Shown here one piece after another: positions 48,880 through 59,813 of a DNA stretch of 64,000 nt. This stretch comes from Apostichopus japonicus (taxonomy: Eukaryota; Echinodermata; Holothuroidea; Aspidochirotida; Stichopodidae), in assembly GCF_037975245.1 (NCBI RefSeq), contig NC_092570.1, positions 4,124,001-4,188,000 of the forward strand, given 5' to 3'. The notes beneath the pieces are model-generated. The model was not told the DNA's origin. It saw only the letters and a list, made by a program, of their open reading frames with translations, and did no database searches. The first letter of the stretch is position 1, and each line of letters begins with the position of its first letter. A program made the position numbers and the translations under genes.

Positions 48880-49340
48880 CCACACATCTATTTCTTTATA
48901 ACTTGCCTCTCCAAGAGAGCGGTTTCAAGTGTTAGCACCTGCCGCCTGCATTCCCGGTACTAATTTCTCTCCATCGCCTCTGATTCCTAAAAGTTAACAA
49001 TTTAATCACTTTTCCTTGCGCAGTTACTTTTGCAACTGACTGGTAAGCCTTGATTCATCTACATAACAAATCGTCTCAATTTTCTGCCAAAAGTCTTCGG
49101 AAATGTAAATAAGCTACTCTCGGAGAATAAATAAGGCGATGGATGTGCTTGAGAATTCTAGTACAGCCTCTAATCTTATTGATAAATTACATTGGCCTTT
49201 AGCGAGATACGGCTCCATAGCAATCCGAAACTAGCAAACAATTGCATCCCGCCGCGGATGGATGACGTGAAAAGATTTCTACGGTACTTGATGGGAACCA
49301 TAAACGAATGTAATCTAAACAATTAAAGGACATTAAATTG
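48880..49340. promoter_or_regulatory. Candidate conserved noncoding block
   Basis: Unique, balanced sequence between simple repeats, with TCTAATCTTATTGATAAATTA, GGATGACGTGAAA (a CRE-like TGACGT) and CAATTAAAGG. No frame is recognised. Inferred from composition only. Confidence 0.2.
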
Positions 49341-49597
49341 TAAAGCCTCTGACGTGTAAGCTCTCTCTCTCTCTCTCTTCGCGAATTGTTGTAACAATTA
49401 AAAATGATTCAGTTATATCAACATCAACAACAGCAAGAACAAGAAAGCGTCAAAAGGGATAAATGCAAGATATGGAACGGGGTAGGTGAGGTGCCATATG
49501 GGTTGGGATGGCAATATAATTATGAGAAATGGGGCACATATTTCGATCTGAAAGTAACCCTTTTGAAAATAGTGTAATATGCAGAAGAGAGACGGTT

Positions 49598-49769
49598 GTG
49601 ATGATGATAATGATTATGACGATGACGATGTCGATGGCGATGGCGACGGCGATGACGATGGCGATGGCGATGGCGATGGCGATGACGATGGCGATGACGA
49701 TGTCGATGACGATGGCGATGGCGATGGCGATGGCGATGGCGATGGCGATGGCAATGGCGATGATCATGA
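49598..49769. repeat. (GATGGC)n hexanucleotide microsatellite
   Basis: GATGGC units with GATGAC and GATGTC variants for about 170 bases. Four overlapping frames (Asp/Gly, Met/Ala, His/Arg, Ile/Ala) come from the 6-base period and are not genes. Confidence 0.95.
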
Positions 49770-51015
49770 TACACATACCATTAGTCAGCTAGCTTCTCAG
49801 ATTCAATACAAAAGTCAATGAGAACACATAAGAACTTTAAAAATGATAGGTTTACAATATGTTGCAAATTTGTCAAGGCAAAATGTGTTGACTATCATCC
49901 AAGAATACTCTGTTGTATCTATATGAAGTTTAAAGAACATGTTTGGTTGAGTTATTAGAATATATATTAAAAAAAGGTTTAATATTAACATTTAAGGCTT
50001 GCATTAAGGAGCCCACATCATCATAATTTTAGCCTTAAAAAGTGATATTTCAGAGACCTAACATTTTAGGGGAATATCTTGAAAAACACGAAAAGCCAAA
50101 GAAATATTGCTGGCACGTAAAGTTTCTTCTCTGCTTTTGGTTGGACTGCCATAGTCATCTTTTAATACTCTCAGAAATGATCCAATCGACAATTAATAAA
50201 TAAATCAAACGGTGAGAAAACTGCAAACAAGGGACCTCCCACATTCCCACTCCGACCTCTACCCCATAACCCAATGCCTAAAAAAGGACATACATACTGA
50301 CTATGTACACATTTCACTTACATGGAAGGCAAATACCGCGTTTCTTAAGTTTGACTTTATTTACTTACGAGTATTTAGATATGCACGTCCATTTTCCATC
50401 GAAGACAAGTTTGATTTCATTTTTCATTTTTCTCATTTTTTTTTTTTTATATTTTTGGAGGGGGGAATTGAAACTTACCAGACAAAAAAATGTAAATGAA
50501 ATCAAGAATGAAATGCAACATTCCTATTACACATTTGTCAGCCATATGTAAATATGTATCGATATTTTTAGTTCGCGGCGCCACCACAAAGGCATTCGTT
50601 AAAAACAAAAATTCGTTTATTTTAGGAAAAATCTCTCAATGGCTAAATAAAGTAAAATGGTCTTGTTCGACGGAGTCATTAATTGGCATCCAGTATAGCC
50701 GCCTAAGGTCTCCGAAATTTCATAATCACAAAATTTCATTTACAATATCTTAAGTATAATCGTATTGTCATTGTATGTATATTCATGTGGCATTATTTCT
50801 TTGGTTTATTTATAAATATTCTTAAAGTAATTTTCGATTCGACTCCACTAGGCTTTCTTGTTCTTTTGGTTTCTCCCCTTTTTTGCTGACAGACTTGAGG
50901 CAAAACAAATTGAGAGGGACATTCATCCGCCAGGGATAGCCTGCTGTAAATATAAGTCCCTCGGAGGAAACTGGAGATTTTAGTTAACGTACCTGTTTAT
51001 GAGGGGGGGGGGGGG

Positions 51016-51151
<136 letters not shown>

Positions 51152-51953
51152 GGGTGGGGGGGGGGACACTTACATGCAGTATTTTGCATATATATATTTA
51201 ATTGCTTAAAGCGAATACTTCTCAACCGGGGTCTATGTGGACCCCCATGGGGGGGGGGAGTTGAAAAGTCTTCGGGTGAATCGAGAAGGATGGGGAATTG
51301 GAGGGGGGATGGCCTTCTTCATATCTTAGTTAAGTGCGCTTTCAGCGCTGTATAACAGATACTCTAACCAAGAAATCGTGGTAGCCTGGACGTAACACAT
51401 CGCGGCGATTTACGTCTCAAAAGTACCAACCTAAATCCTGATATTAAGACCCTTGTTCGAAAGCATCTAGCTCAAAGGTCCCTTTTTTATTTTATTTCGT
51501 GTATTGTCGATTGAATCGTAACACATAACATGAACTTTGATTGAATCGTTATGTTCGCAGTTACAGCATGTGAAAAAGAGTGATTGAAAAAAATTTGTGG
51601 TTACGTTTTTGTAGAAATATTTGGGGAGGGGAGGAATGAGGAAATACTTTTTACCCAGGTGGGTAATCTGAGAGAAAAGGTTCAGAAGCACGGGCTAAAA
51701 TAAAATAATATTGTGTTTATAATTATCTTTGTAAGGTATCGTTTAGAGTATATTCTTTAGAAAGAGACTAACACTCTATTGCAACCGCAGAATATGTAAC
51801 CCTTTGAAGATTCTCCACACCCCGACCTGTGACAACCCCATACATCTCAAAACTCCTACCCTACCGCGGTCGCGTGCCATGGCTGGTGTGCTTCATGTGA
51901 GCCTATACCTAAGCACCAATGACGGTATCTTTGTATCATGATGGTAGAACTGG

Positions 51954-52069
51954 GGCGGAGGGCGGAGGGCGGAGGGTGTAGGGCGGAGGGTGTAGGGCGG
52001 AGAGCGGAGGGCGGAGGTGTGGAGGGGCGGAGGGGCGGGCAGACGGAGGGGCGGAGGAGCGGGCGGGAA
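51954..52069. repeat. GGAGGGC-type heptamer minisatellite
   Basis: GGCGGAG units with GGTGTAG variants for about 115 bases; strongly G-rich on the plus strand. Confidence 0.9.
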
Positions 52070-52219
52070 GGGCTACTGACAGAAGGGAAGCTAATGCCAT
52101 AATGGTATAGTTTGGTCAAAAGGAATGGTCAGTTTGAAACCAATTACCCAGAATATCATTCCTGTTATGATCATTTTGCAACCGGTACGGAAGAAAATCA
52201 CCCAAGATAGAGCTTGGGC

Positions 52220-52452
52220 CAGGCCCGTAGCCATGAATTCTGAATTTAAGGAGGTGCACCAAGAATTTAAGGAGGCGCACCAAGAATTTAAGGAGGGGGC
52301 ACAAACAATTTAAGGAGAGTCACAATAGGCCTACTCATGTCCTGTAACTTGTAATTTTTCTACACATGACAGAGGCACAGATGGGCCGGGTGAAATATAG
52401 TCTTCATGGGGGGGGGGAGTACCCCTGTGCCCCGGTCTGGCTATGGACCCTG
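52220..52452. mobile_element. hAT-like MITE, ~233 bp
   Basis: The ends CAGGCCCGTAGCCA and TGGCTATGGACCCTG are imperfect inverted repeats. They are flanked by GCTTGGGC (52212-52219) and GCTAGGGC (52453-52460), 7 of 8 identical. Inside are about four copies of a 20-bp unit AGAATTTAAGGAGG.GCACC at 52235-52325. Confidence 0.7.
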
Positions 52453-53179
52453 GCTAGGGCAAGAAAACCAAACAAACTGATCCATCACTCAACCTTAATT
52501 CTCAAGTCTTACATCGAGACATTTGGGGTACTAAATTTATCCAAAATGTTTTGACTAATGCATCCACATTCATGTTCATGCCTGTAATAACCGTATACCG
52601 TTCTCGGCTATTTACTATTATTACGTCAGAATTAAATTAGCTATCTGAAAATATCACCTCCTTGTATGAAAATGTAAAATAAAAATACAATTTTAATTGA
52701 TGTGGATGACTATTGAATTAAACACACATTTGTTTATAATGGATATTGACGCAACGCGTATATAAATCCGAATGTAAAATAAATTTATCATAATCAAATG
52801 CAAATTATTTATCTCGTAAATTGTATTTCAAAAGGATATTGGCGCACCTTTTACGCACCTTCTTTCTCACCCTTACCAACCCCTCCCCGACCCTTTAAAA
52901 ACAAAAACAAAAACAAAACAAAAGAAAACATTACGAAACACCACCAACACAAAACAATCCATCAATAAAGATAAAAGGAACACAAGAAATAATAATCATA
53001 TTTTTAAAGAGATTTTTTTTTAATGTCTCTGACAACAAAATATTTTTGCATGCATCTAAGAAAAATTAAAGTCCTTCTTAAGAAGAAAAGAAAAAAACAT
53101 TTCGTTGTACATTAAACAATAACTTGTCTTACAATACAATTCATACCCTAATTGTTATATCTTAAATATTACTGTGTAC

Positions 53180-54150
53180 TGTCAGTTTTTCCTGTGAGGT
53201 TGTACCCGCCGTGTTAAATTCTTCATTCTCCACGCGCGATGTGTAACCTACTGAAGCACGATAATATTTAATGTCTCTATACCAGTTTTCATTATTACAT
53301 CTTAATCACTTCACGCGAACACTGTGCACAAACAATAATGCCGAACAACAAAACAAACGCTATTTGAGTATAATGTTTCTTCGAAGCATCCGTAGAATGG
53401 TGTTTCGCGAAGTTCATGTAATTTCAGTAGAGCCCGCTTGCCTCATTAAAGCCACCAAGGAATTCTACACGACGATAAATATGGATATTTCCTGGTTAAC
53501 TCCGAGTTTTTGCTCAACACCTGGTCACCTGGTGAATACGAAATTACCTCACATTTTAACCGTCGAAGCTCAGCGACCAATCAGAAAAGAGCAAAAATCA
53601 CGCGTCACTGAGCTATCTTATCTGCCGCTTTGCTTTACACGGACGCGCCAATGCAATGCCAAAAAATCAAATGGATTATAATTAACCCGCTGTTCACTCA
53701 GCTGCCGAGCGCTGTCAGCTTGTCAAATGCTCAGAAGACACTCGAAAGCGCAACTTGGAGAAGAAAATGAGTGAAAATCGGTGATTTATTTTAAGTCTAG
53801 TTGTATGTGACTCTTGATGTGGCCACGGCAGCCTGAAGCTGAACAAACAGGAATCCGTGGTGAATATAGCGGTGAAATTGACAGTGAAAAGAGAAAATGG
53901 TCGTTAGCCATGGCCGAATGATTCGGTTGGTTCGACAAGCAAGCGTTTGCATCCGGTTGTTATTATACACAACAGCAAAGTAGTATCAAATAGCGCCGCC
54001 CGAAGGAAGCTACGGACTATCAAATGTCAAGGTATATCTCAAATGACGTACGAAGACAAAATTAAAAGAAAAATGTAACTGATTCATATTGAAATATTAC
54101 CATGGTGACGGACTGAAGGAATTACGCTTCCGTGACATGTCGTGGTAATA
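53180..54150. promoter_or_regulatory. Candidate promoter or enhancer block
   Basis: A stretch of balanced composition with GCGACCAATCAGAAA (CCAAT box), CACGCGTCAC, CTTATCTGCC (GATA type) and a possible donor TGTCAAG|gtatat near 54030. A 136-codon plus-strand frame at 53271-53681 shows no domain. It could be the 5' end of an unrecognised plus-strand transcript or a distal element. Confidence 0.25.
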
Positions 54151-54400
54151 TGACACCGGTCAGTAAAAGTGGTTGCATCAGTTGTACATATATGTATGGT
54201 TTTAATATATGTATGGTTTTAATATATATATATATATAATATATATATATAAAGAATTTATTTTTCTTTTATAAAAATGTACATCTGTGAGATGTTTTTC
54301 TGTAATTTTACTTGATTACATTTTTATGTTTTCTGTGTTACACCGTTATCTGTATAACAATTAACACTCAGTGCTACACTTTAGGTTGGTGCGTCATTTT

Positions 54401-54692
54401 GCGCGTAGCCAGGAATTTGCCAAGGGTGGGGCAAAACTGTAGATTCGGCAATGCAAACTATCTAAGCGTAGCGCCACCATGAGCTGGCGCGAAGCGTACA
54501 AGAAAATTTTGGCTGACAATGCCTCCCAGATCGCTGGAAATGGCACTTCCCAGGCCTTGTAAGTTGCATCTTAGCATTTTCTCTTTTGAAAATACTAGCG
54601 ATATCATAAAAACATTAAAAAAAAAATATAAAAAATATGCTCAAGGGGGGGCGGCTGTCCCCTTCGCCCCCCCCCCTTGGCTACGCGCCTGG
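54401..54692. mobile_element. hAT-like MITE copy B, 5' end eroded
   Basis: Closely related to the copy at 45148: it shares GCGTAGCGCCACCATG, TGGCGCGAAGCGTACAAG, GCCTCCCAGATCGCTGGAAA and the right end TTGGCTACGCGCCTG. The first CAG of the left end is lost and no target duplication is visible. It lacks about 20 bases present in copy A. Confidence 0.9.
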
Positions 54693-56713
54693 TAAGAGAT
54701 GAGATGAAGTATCTTTCTCATTTCCCAGCTGCAGTTCATCCCCAAAGGAAGCACATGACGTCATAATCATGTTCGTAAGTTTTGACCAATCACGATAGAG
54801 ATCAAAGTCGTGCGAGAATAAGCATGCTTGCACACCAAGACATGTGCATTTTGCGGACTTTCCCTGCGTTGTATTACGAACTTCACTGTAGCTAGATGTT
54901 AGTCTGTCAGAGCGCAAACCGTGGGGTTATAGCCACCTCCCTCGACACCCACCCCCCTTAATTATATAAATATGACACAGCATGCGTTTAAGTAAACAAA
55001 TCACAATTTTAATCCCTTACCCACCCCACCACCCTTCCCACTGCTTTTTCCTGCCGTTTATCAAAATCAATATGACTAACATCCATTGACACAGAGTGGG
55101 AACCACCCCCTCCCCTCCGGGATATCTAGTTGTATATATCTTTCCGGTGGTCAGAAATGCCACTATTTTTTTTCCTCTCTTGTAGAGATAGGCCCTATAT
55201 TTGGATTTACTTTGACCAATGACCTATATCGATAAAACCAATCACCAGTAAATAAAAATCAACGAACAAAGACAACATATATAAATAAAGAGCTAGTAAA
55301 AACACAATGGCATTGTTTGTTTTTTTTAAAGTGTTCCCTTTATTGTTTTCTGATCCATTGTCGAGATAGATATATCTCCATAGTATTACTTTATCATCTC
55401 TATCAAGGTTTCTCGCTACCTCTCTCTGTACGATAACTGCGGGTAAAAGGCCTTTTTAAATGTGCTTTGGATTTAGACTTTTTGCTTCAATACAAATTTG
55501 CAGGAAAGTTACAGGAAAACTTAAAATGCCAGAAAGACACATCGCAACTTCCAAATTGTTTTTTTTTTTTGGTGTATAAATATTACAATGTATGATAAAA
55601 TATTTGGACATTTTCATACTAAGTACCGGTACGGGAATGCATTTGTTTGACACTTTGAGAGTAAGGTCACCTTTTGGAAGGTGACGGGAGCAGGAAGAGG
55701 GTGGGGAGTGGGGGTGGGGAGTGGATGGGCGTGATGGTGAAGGGCTGAGACAGCACCTAGGGGATAACTATACTGTAGGCTGCAGCCATAGGTTACCATT
55801 TATCAGCTTACGTCATTTTATATAATATGAACCCAATTATCACACCATCCCCCTCCCTCCCTCCCCTCCCAGATCGGCTCACTGTCTCATTCAAGAGTAC
55901 TGAATTCTTTATAAGTATCTTTGTAAATCAGATAATATATCAGTCAATTGCAGAAAGGAAAACAAAAACTCTTTAGTCTCATTATAGATATGATGGTAAG
56001 TAAACATTGCACCATGTTTCTCAACTAAAAATATGAGTACTTTAAGGAAGAAGACAAAACTAGCAATCTAAAACAGAACACTTTAAAACTTTTAATCCTG
56101 TCCAATTTCATCATCAGAGGGTATTCATTTTTTTTTTTCTTCATATAATTAGAAAATGCAAGCAAATTGTACAGCACTCATCTAGAGAATGCGTGCCAAA
56201 ATGTAAATAAAAGTGGTATACGAAGGCAAGATGCAGAGTTTACATTCCCATGACTATTACATAGAGCGAGGCTCTTCACAGTCTTAATAGGGCTGAAGGT
56301 GGACAAAAATCGTTTATGACGCAGAAACTTGTTCGAGTCCCACATATCTTCTTTGCCCCTGACTCAGCAAACTTTTAGAAGCACCATTTTGTTCCCGACT
56401 GCCACCAATTATAAAGTCTTGATTGTAGAGCTGTTCCTCAAATGAACATTCTCCAAAATAGTACAAGCTTTATTTTCTACCTCTTTTTGACTATGTACCC
56501 TCCCCACCCCACCCCATATTGCTTCAAATAATATTCATACAGTCTTTTAAAGTTGTCCAAATTGTCCATGTCGCTTACTGAAAATTTGATCAATTTACTG
56601 GGACCATTTGTTCTATTCCATTTGTTTCATAAGACCAGATTTGTTATTGCTTTTAAAATGTGACTACTCAATCTCTGCTTTTTGCTAGTGTTTGACACAT
56701 CACTGGTGTGATA

Positions 56714-56912
56714 CTGCTGACACCAATGTTACCATTAATCTGTGCCACTGCTGACACCAATGTTGCCACAAATGTGCATGCCACTGCTGACACCAATGTT
56801 ACCATAAATCTGTGCCACTGCTGACATTAATGTTACCACAAATGTGCATGCTACTGCTGACACCAATGTTACCATAAATATGTGCCACTGCTGACACCAA
56901 TGTTACTATAAA
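56714..56912. repeat. ~36-bp minisatellite, about six units
   Basis: ACTGCTGACACCAATGTTAC recurs, followed alternately by CATAAATCTGTGCC and CACAAATGTGCATGCC, so the array has a two-unit higher-order pattern. Confidence 0.85.
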
Positions 56913-58799
56913 GCATTACCTTCAAATAACACAACAGCAGGCAGAGAGAGAAGACTTTGCTGCTGAAGGAAATGAATAAATGAACATGCATAGTTTTAGA
57001 ATCGCCTTCATAATTTCAGTGCAACAAAACCTCAATTCTACCAAGAATTATTTCTGAATATGCTTTCAAAAAAAGTGTAAGACGTGTTCAAACAATGAAT
57101 CTGAATTGATCGCCATCATCAAAGAACCATTTTCTGCCTCTCTAGAAAACTGGAGAAATTTAAATCAACATTAGTACAGCTTGTTGCATCTCATTTCTGT
57201 TCCTCAATACACAGAGAACTAGGAGGTTCAGTTTTTGGTATAAATGTAAGCTGAAATTACTAGCAAAATTGTCCCTCTGCTTTGTATGTTAGAGTAATGC
57301 ACCTGTATGCTTACATCCTATCGTAAGGAGTACAACACTTAACCACTAAGCACATATACTTAGGTTTTGCATAAGTTTCCATACAAGAATCCAAGTTAAA
57401 AAGGTCATTTGTCACCAAGTGATTTATAGGCCAGTCATACAATTTTGGGTGAGACAAATTCTCTTTCCAGTGCTAACACAGAAAGAACAAATACCCACTT
57501 TTATAGTTCTTTATCTGTGAATAATAAATCGGAAAATGGTAGGATTTAAAATAGGAAAGCAATTCATTAATAATGAAATAGCAATCGGTATCTTTAACTT
57601 CTTTATCAGGAGTTTGACTGCTCGAAGAAACGGCCAGGCATAAATTGTATCAGATAAGGTGACCACACCAGAGAAGCATACTCCTACTCTGTAACAGAGT
57701 CTGTAACTGTTACTCTGTAACTGGTTTAACACCCCTCTTTCTCACCCTCCCCCCACCCCTCTTCCTAATGTCTTCCCCCTCTTCTGACTTATCCTAAGAC
57801 AATTCCCCCAGCTTATACCTTCATGAATATAGAATAGAATTTCAGGGCCCTGGTTCAAGAGGGAGAGATGAGGCCCTGCCTTGTAATTTCATCTAAACAG
57901 CACTTGGCACAAAGACCAGAAGTGCAAAAACCAATAAGTTCTATCTGGCTACCTTACATGCCTGGCAGTTGTGATCCATTGGCTCAAAATGTTGGAACCA
58001 TCCCTTGGGGCCCCTGGACATGGGGGGGGCCTTTGTTTAATAAACCGCCTACAGCTACGCCCCCGCATATGTAGATACAGATATATCAACACCCATTTAC
58101 CAAAACGGTGCACATTCCACAAAACCATGATACATTACTTTAAAATGTTTCTCAAAGTTCTTTTCATTAATCTGTGTATATATGTGTGTGTGTATTTGGA
58201 AGTAATTTACTACTTAAGAATTCCACCTAAAAACTGATTAACAATAGTGTTCTTTCCTTTCCTTTTGTTTTATCTCACAAACAATGGGGTTTCATATGGC
58301 AGTGCTAAAATATGACGCATACTTTGGGAGATACATGTGACGGTTGTGCATTCTTTGGCAAAAAAAAAAAATCCCAAGCCCCCTCTTTGATTGTATTAAT
58401 TTTTACATGAATTCTTCACATTTTTCTCACAAGTTACCTTAATTGGAGAGGAGATCATTCCACACTGTAGAATTTCTGTTCTGACTGCCACTAAGAAGTA
58501 AACATGAGAATGTCTAAACAAGTCTATATCTATGTCAGCCTAGTTCATATATATTCAACAATGGCTAACCCCCTCCCCCAGCCCCCTCCCCCACCTACTT
58601 TTCCCACACAACCCTAATCATCAAATATTGTCTTGTTCAGCTTTGTGTTGAGTGTTTCTAACCCTGGCAAACCCTATTGAACCCCATTCTTTACTATTCA
58701 ACATAAAATATGACCTTGTGGAGTACATCAAAGAATACAGCCTTCCCCTGCCAAAAGTGATCCTGGCCATACCTCCACGCTACCCCCCTTACTATCCAT

Positions 58800-58985
58800 C
58801 AGGTCCGCAGCCTGGAATTCAGAGTTGGGCACCAACAGAGGGGCACAATATTCCGATCCTGTAACTTGTAAAGTTAATGTTCACATGATGGTTGAGAGTA
58901 AGGAACACTCCAGTCTACATGAGGGAGGGGGCAGGGGGATGGCACAGCCCCTTTGTGCCCTGACCTGTACTTCAAACAGGATGAA
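58800..58985. mobile_element. Degraded G-rich MITE related to the 52220 copy
   Basis: It contains CCGCAGCCTGGAATTCAGA, AGAGGGGCACAATATT and CCTGTAACTTGTAA, the last also in the 52220 element, then a G-rich patch and CCCTTTGTGCCCTGACCTG. Clean ends and target duplications are not visible. Confidence 0.35.
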
Positions 58986-59615
58986 ATGTAACAAACTTGT
59001 GGAGTACATGACATTACTCCCCCTACCCCCTCCCCCTTTTTTGTTGTTGAGACAATGAGATCACAATATCAACCAAACTGATGGAAGGATTTAAATTTGG
59101 TACTGTAATTAATTAGAGAACTGACTTTAGAAAAAGACAGCATTTTCTTTTCAGCTAGTTTTATTCCCTCTCTTTAAAGTGTTGTACACTCTACTTTATT
59201 ATTTTCTCTTTTTTTTTTTACTTCAGTTATTTCCAGAGATAAACTTCTTCCGGGGTAAGAGAAAAACAGAACCCAACTTGACCTGCTGGCCACCAGGTTG
59301 AATAAATAACACTTTGTTTTGTGCAAGGCTAAAGGAAGGTTGTTTTTTTTTCTTTTTTAATATTTATATTTAATTTATCACAGTTGTTGTTTGTTAAAAA
59401 GTTTCTCGACCTTGACGAATTCCAGGCTGTCGGTTTTCTCCTCCTCTTGTTGCCGCCTCTCAGACTGCTCCGAAGACCGCTATCTAAACAGACCAAGGTT
59501 AACTGAGGTAGCAGATCTACGCATGACTGCACCATCTTGGCATATTGCTTTCAAAATGTCCGAGAAAGATTCCGTGTAGCTTTGCATACTTCACAAACTA
59601 TATTAAGATCACCTG

Positions 59616-59621
59616 TTTATT
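59616..59621 (-). terminator. Candidate polyadenylation signal of EIF4E2
   Basis: AATAAA on the minus strand lies about 150 bases beyond the EIF4E2 stop codon. Other hexamer-like sites occur further down, so the 3' end is uncertain. Confidence 0.35.
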
Positions 59622-59770
59622 AATCCCCATAAGTTGTCATAAGTGCTGACTTAAACTGGCTCAAATGGAGTTTGTATATAAGGCTTCGGGTTTTTTTCTT
59701 CTTCTTTCTTCTTAATCTAATTTCCGATCGAGTCCACGTCGTCGCACGACGCTGCACCACCATCCAGTCC

Positions 59771-59813
59771 TTATCTCAAAAAGACGTCCGTATTTCTGAA
59801 GCTTGAGTTGTCC
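59771..59813 (-). CDS. EIF4E2: EIF4E2 terminal coding exon
   Basis: Acceptor tctctcctcag|G completes a Lys codon with AA from the previous exon. It encodes DNSSFRNTDVFLR and a TAA stop at 59771-59773. The acceptor follows a purine-rich GAGA stretch, so its pyrimidine tract is good on the minus strand. Confidence 0.88.

Noticed and set aside
49450-49821. Four overlapping frames of 80-108 codons on both strands
   Set aside because: All come from the GATGGC hexanucleotide repeat.
53271-53681. 136-codon plus-strand frame
   Set aside because: No recognisable domain, Kozak context or splice support; the block is better explained as possible regulatory DNA.
56270-56350. Possible tRNA-derived SINE (TGTTCGAGTCC B-box-like)
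   Set aside because: No convincing A box or cloverleaf could be drawn and there is no A-rich tail; the similarity is too short.
59329-59579. Overlapping 62-68-codon frames near the EIF4E2 3' end
   Set aside because: They lie downstream of the in-frame stop, have no similarity to 4EHP C termini, and are best explained as 3' UTR or flanking sequence.
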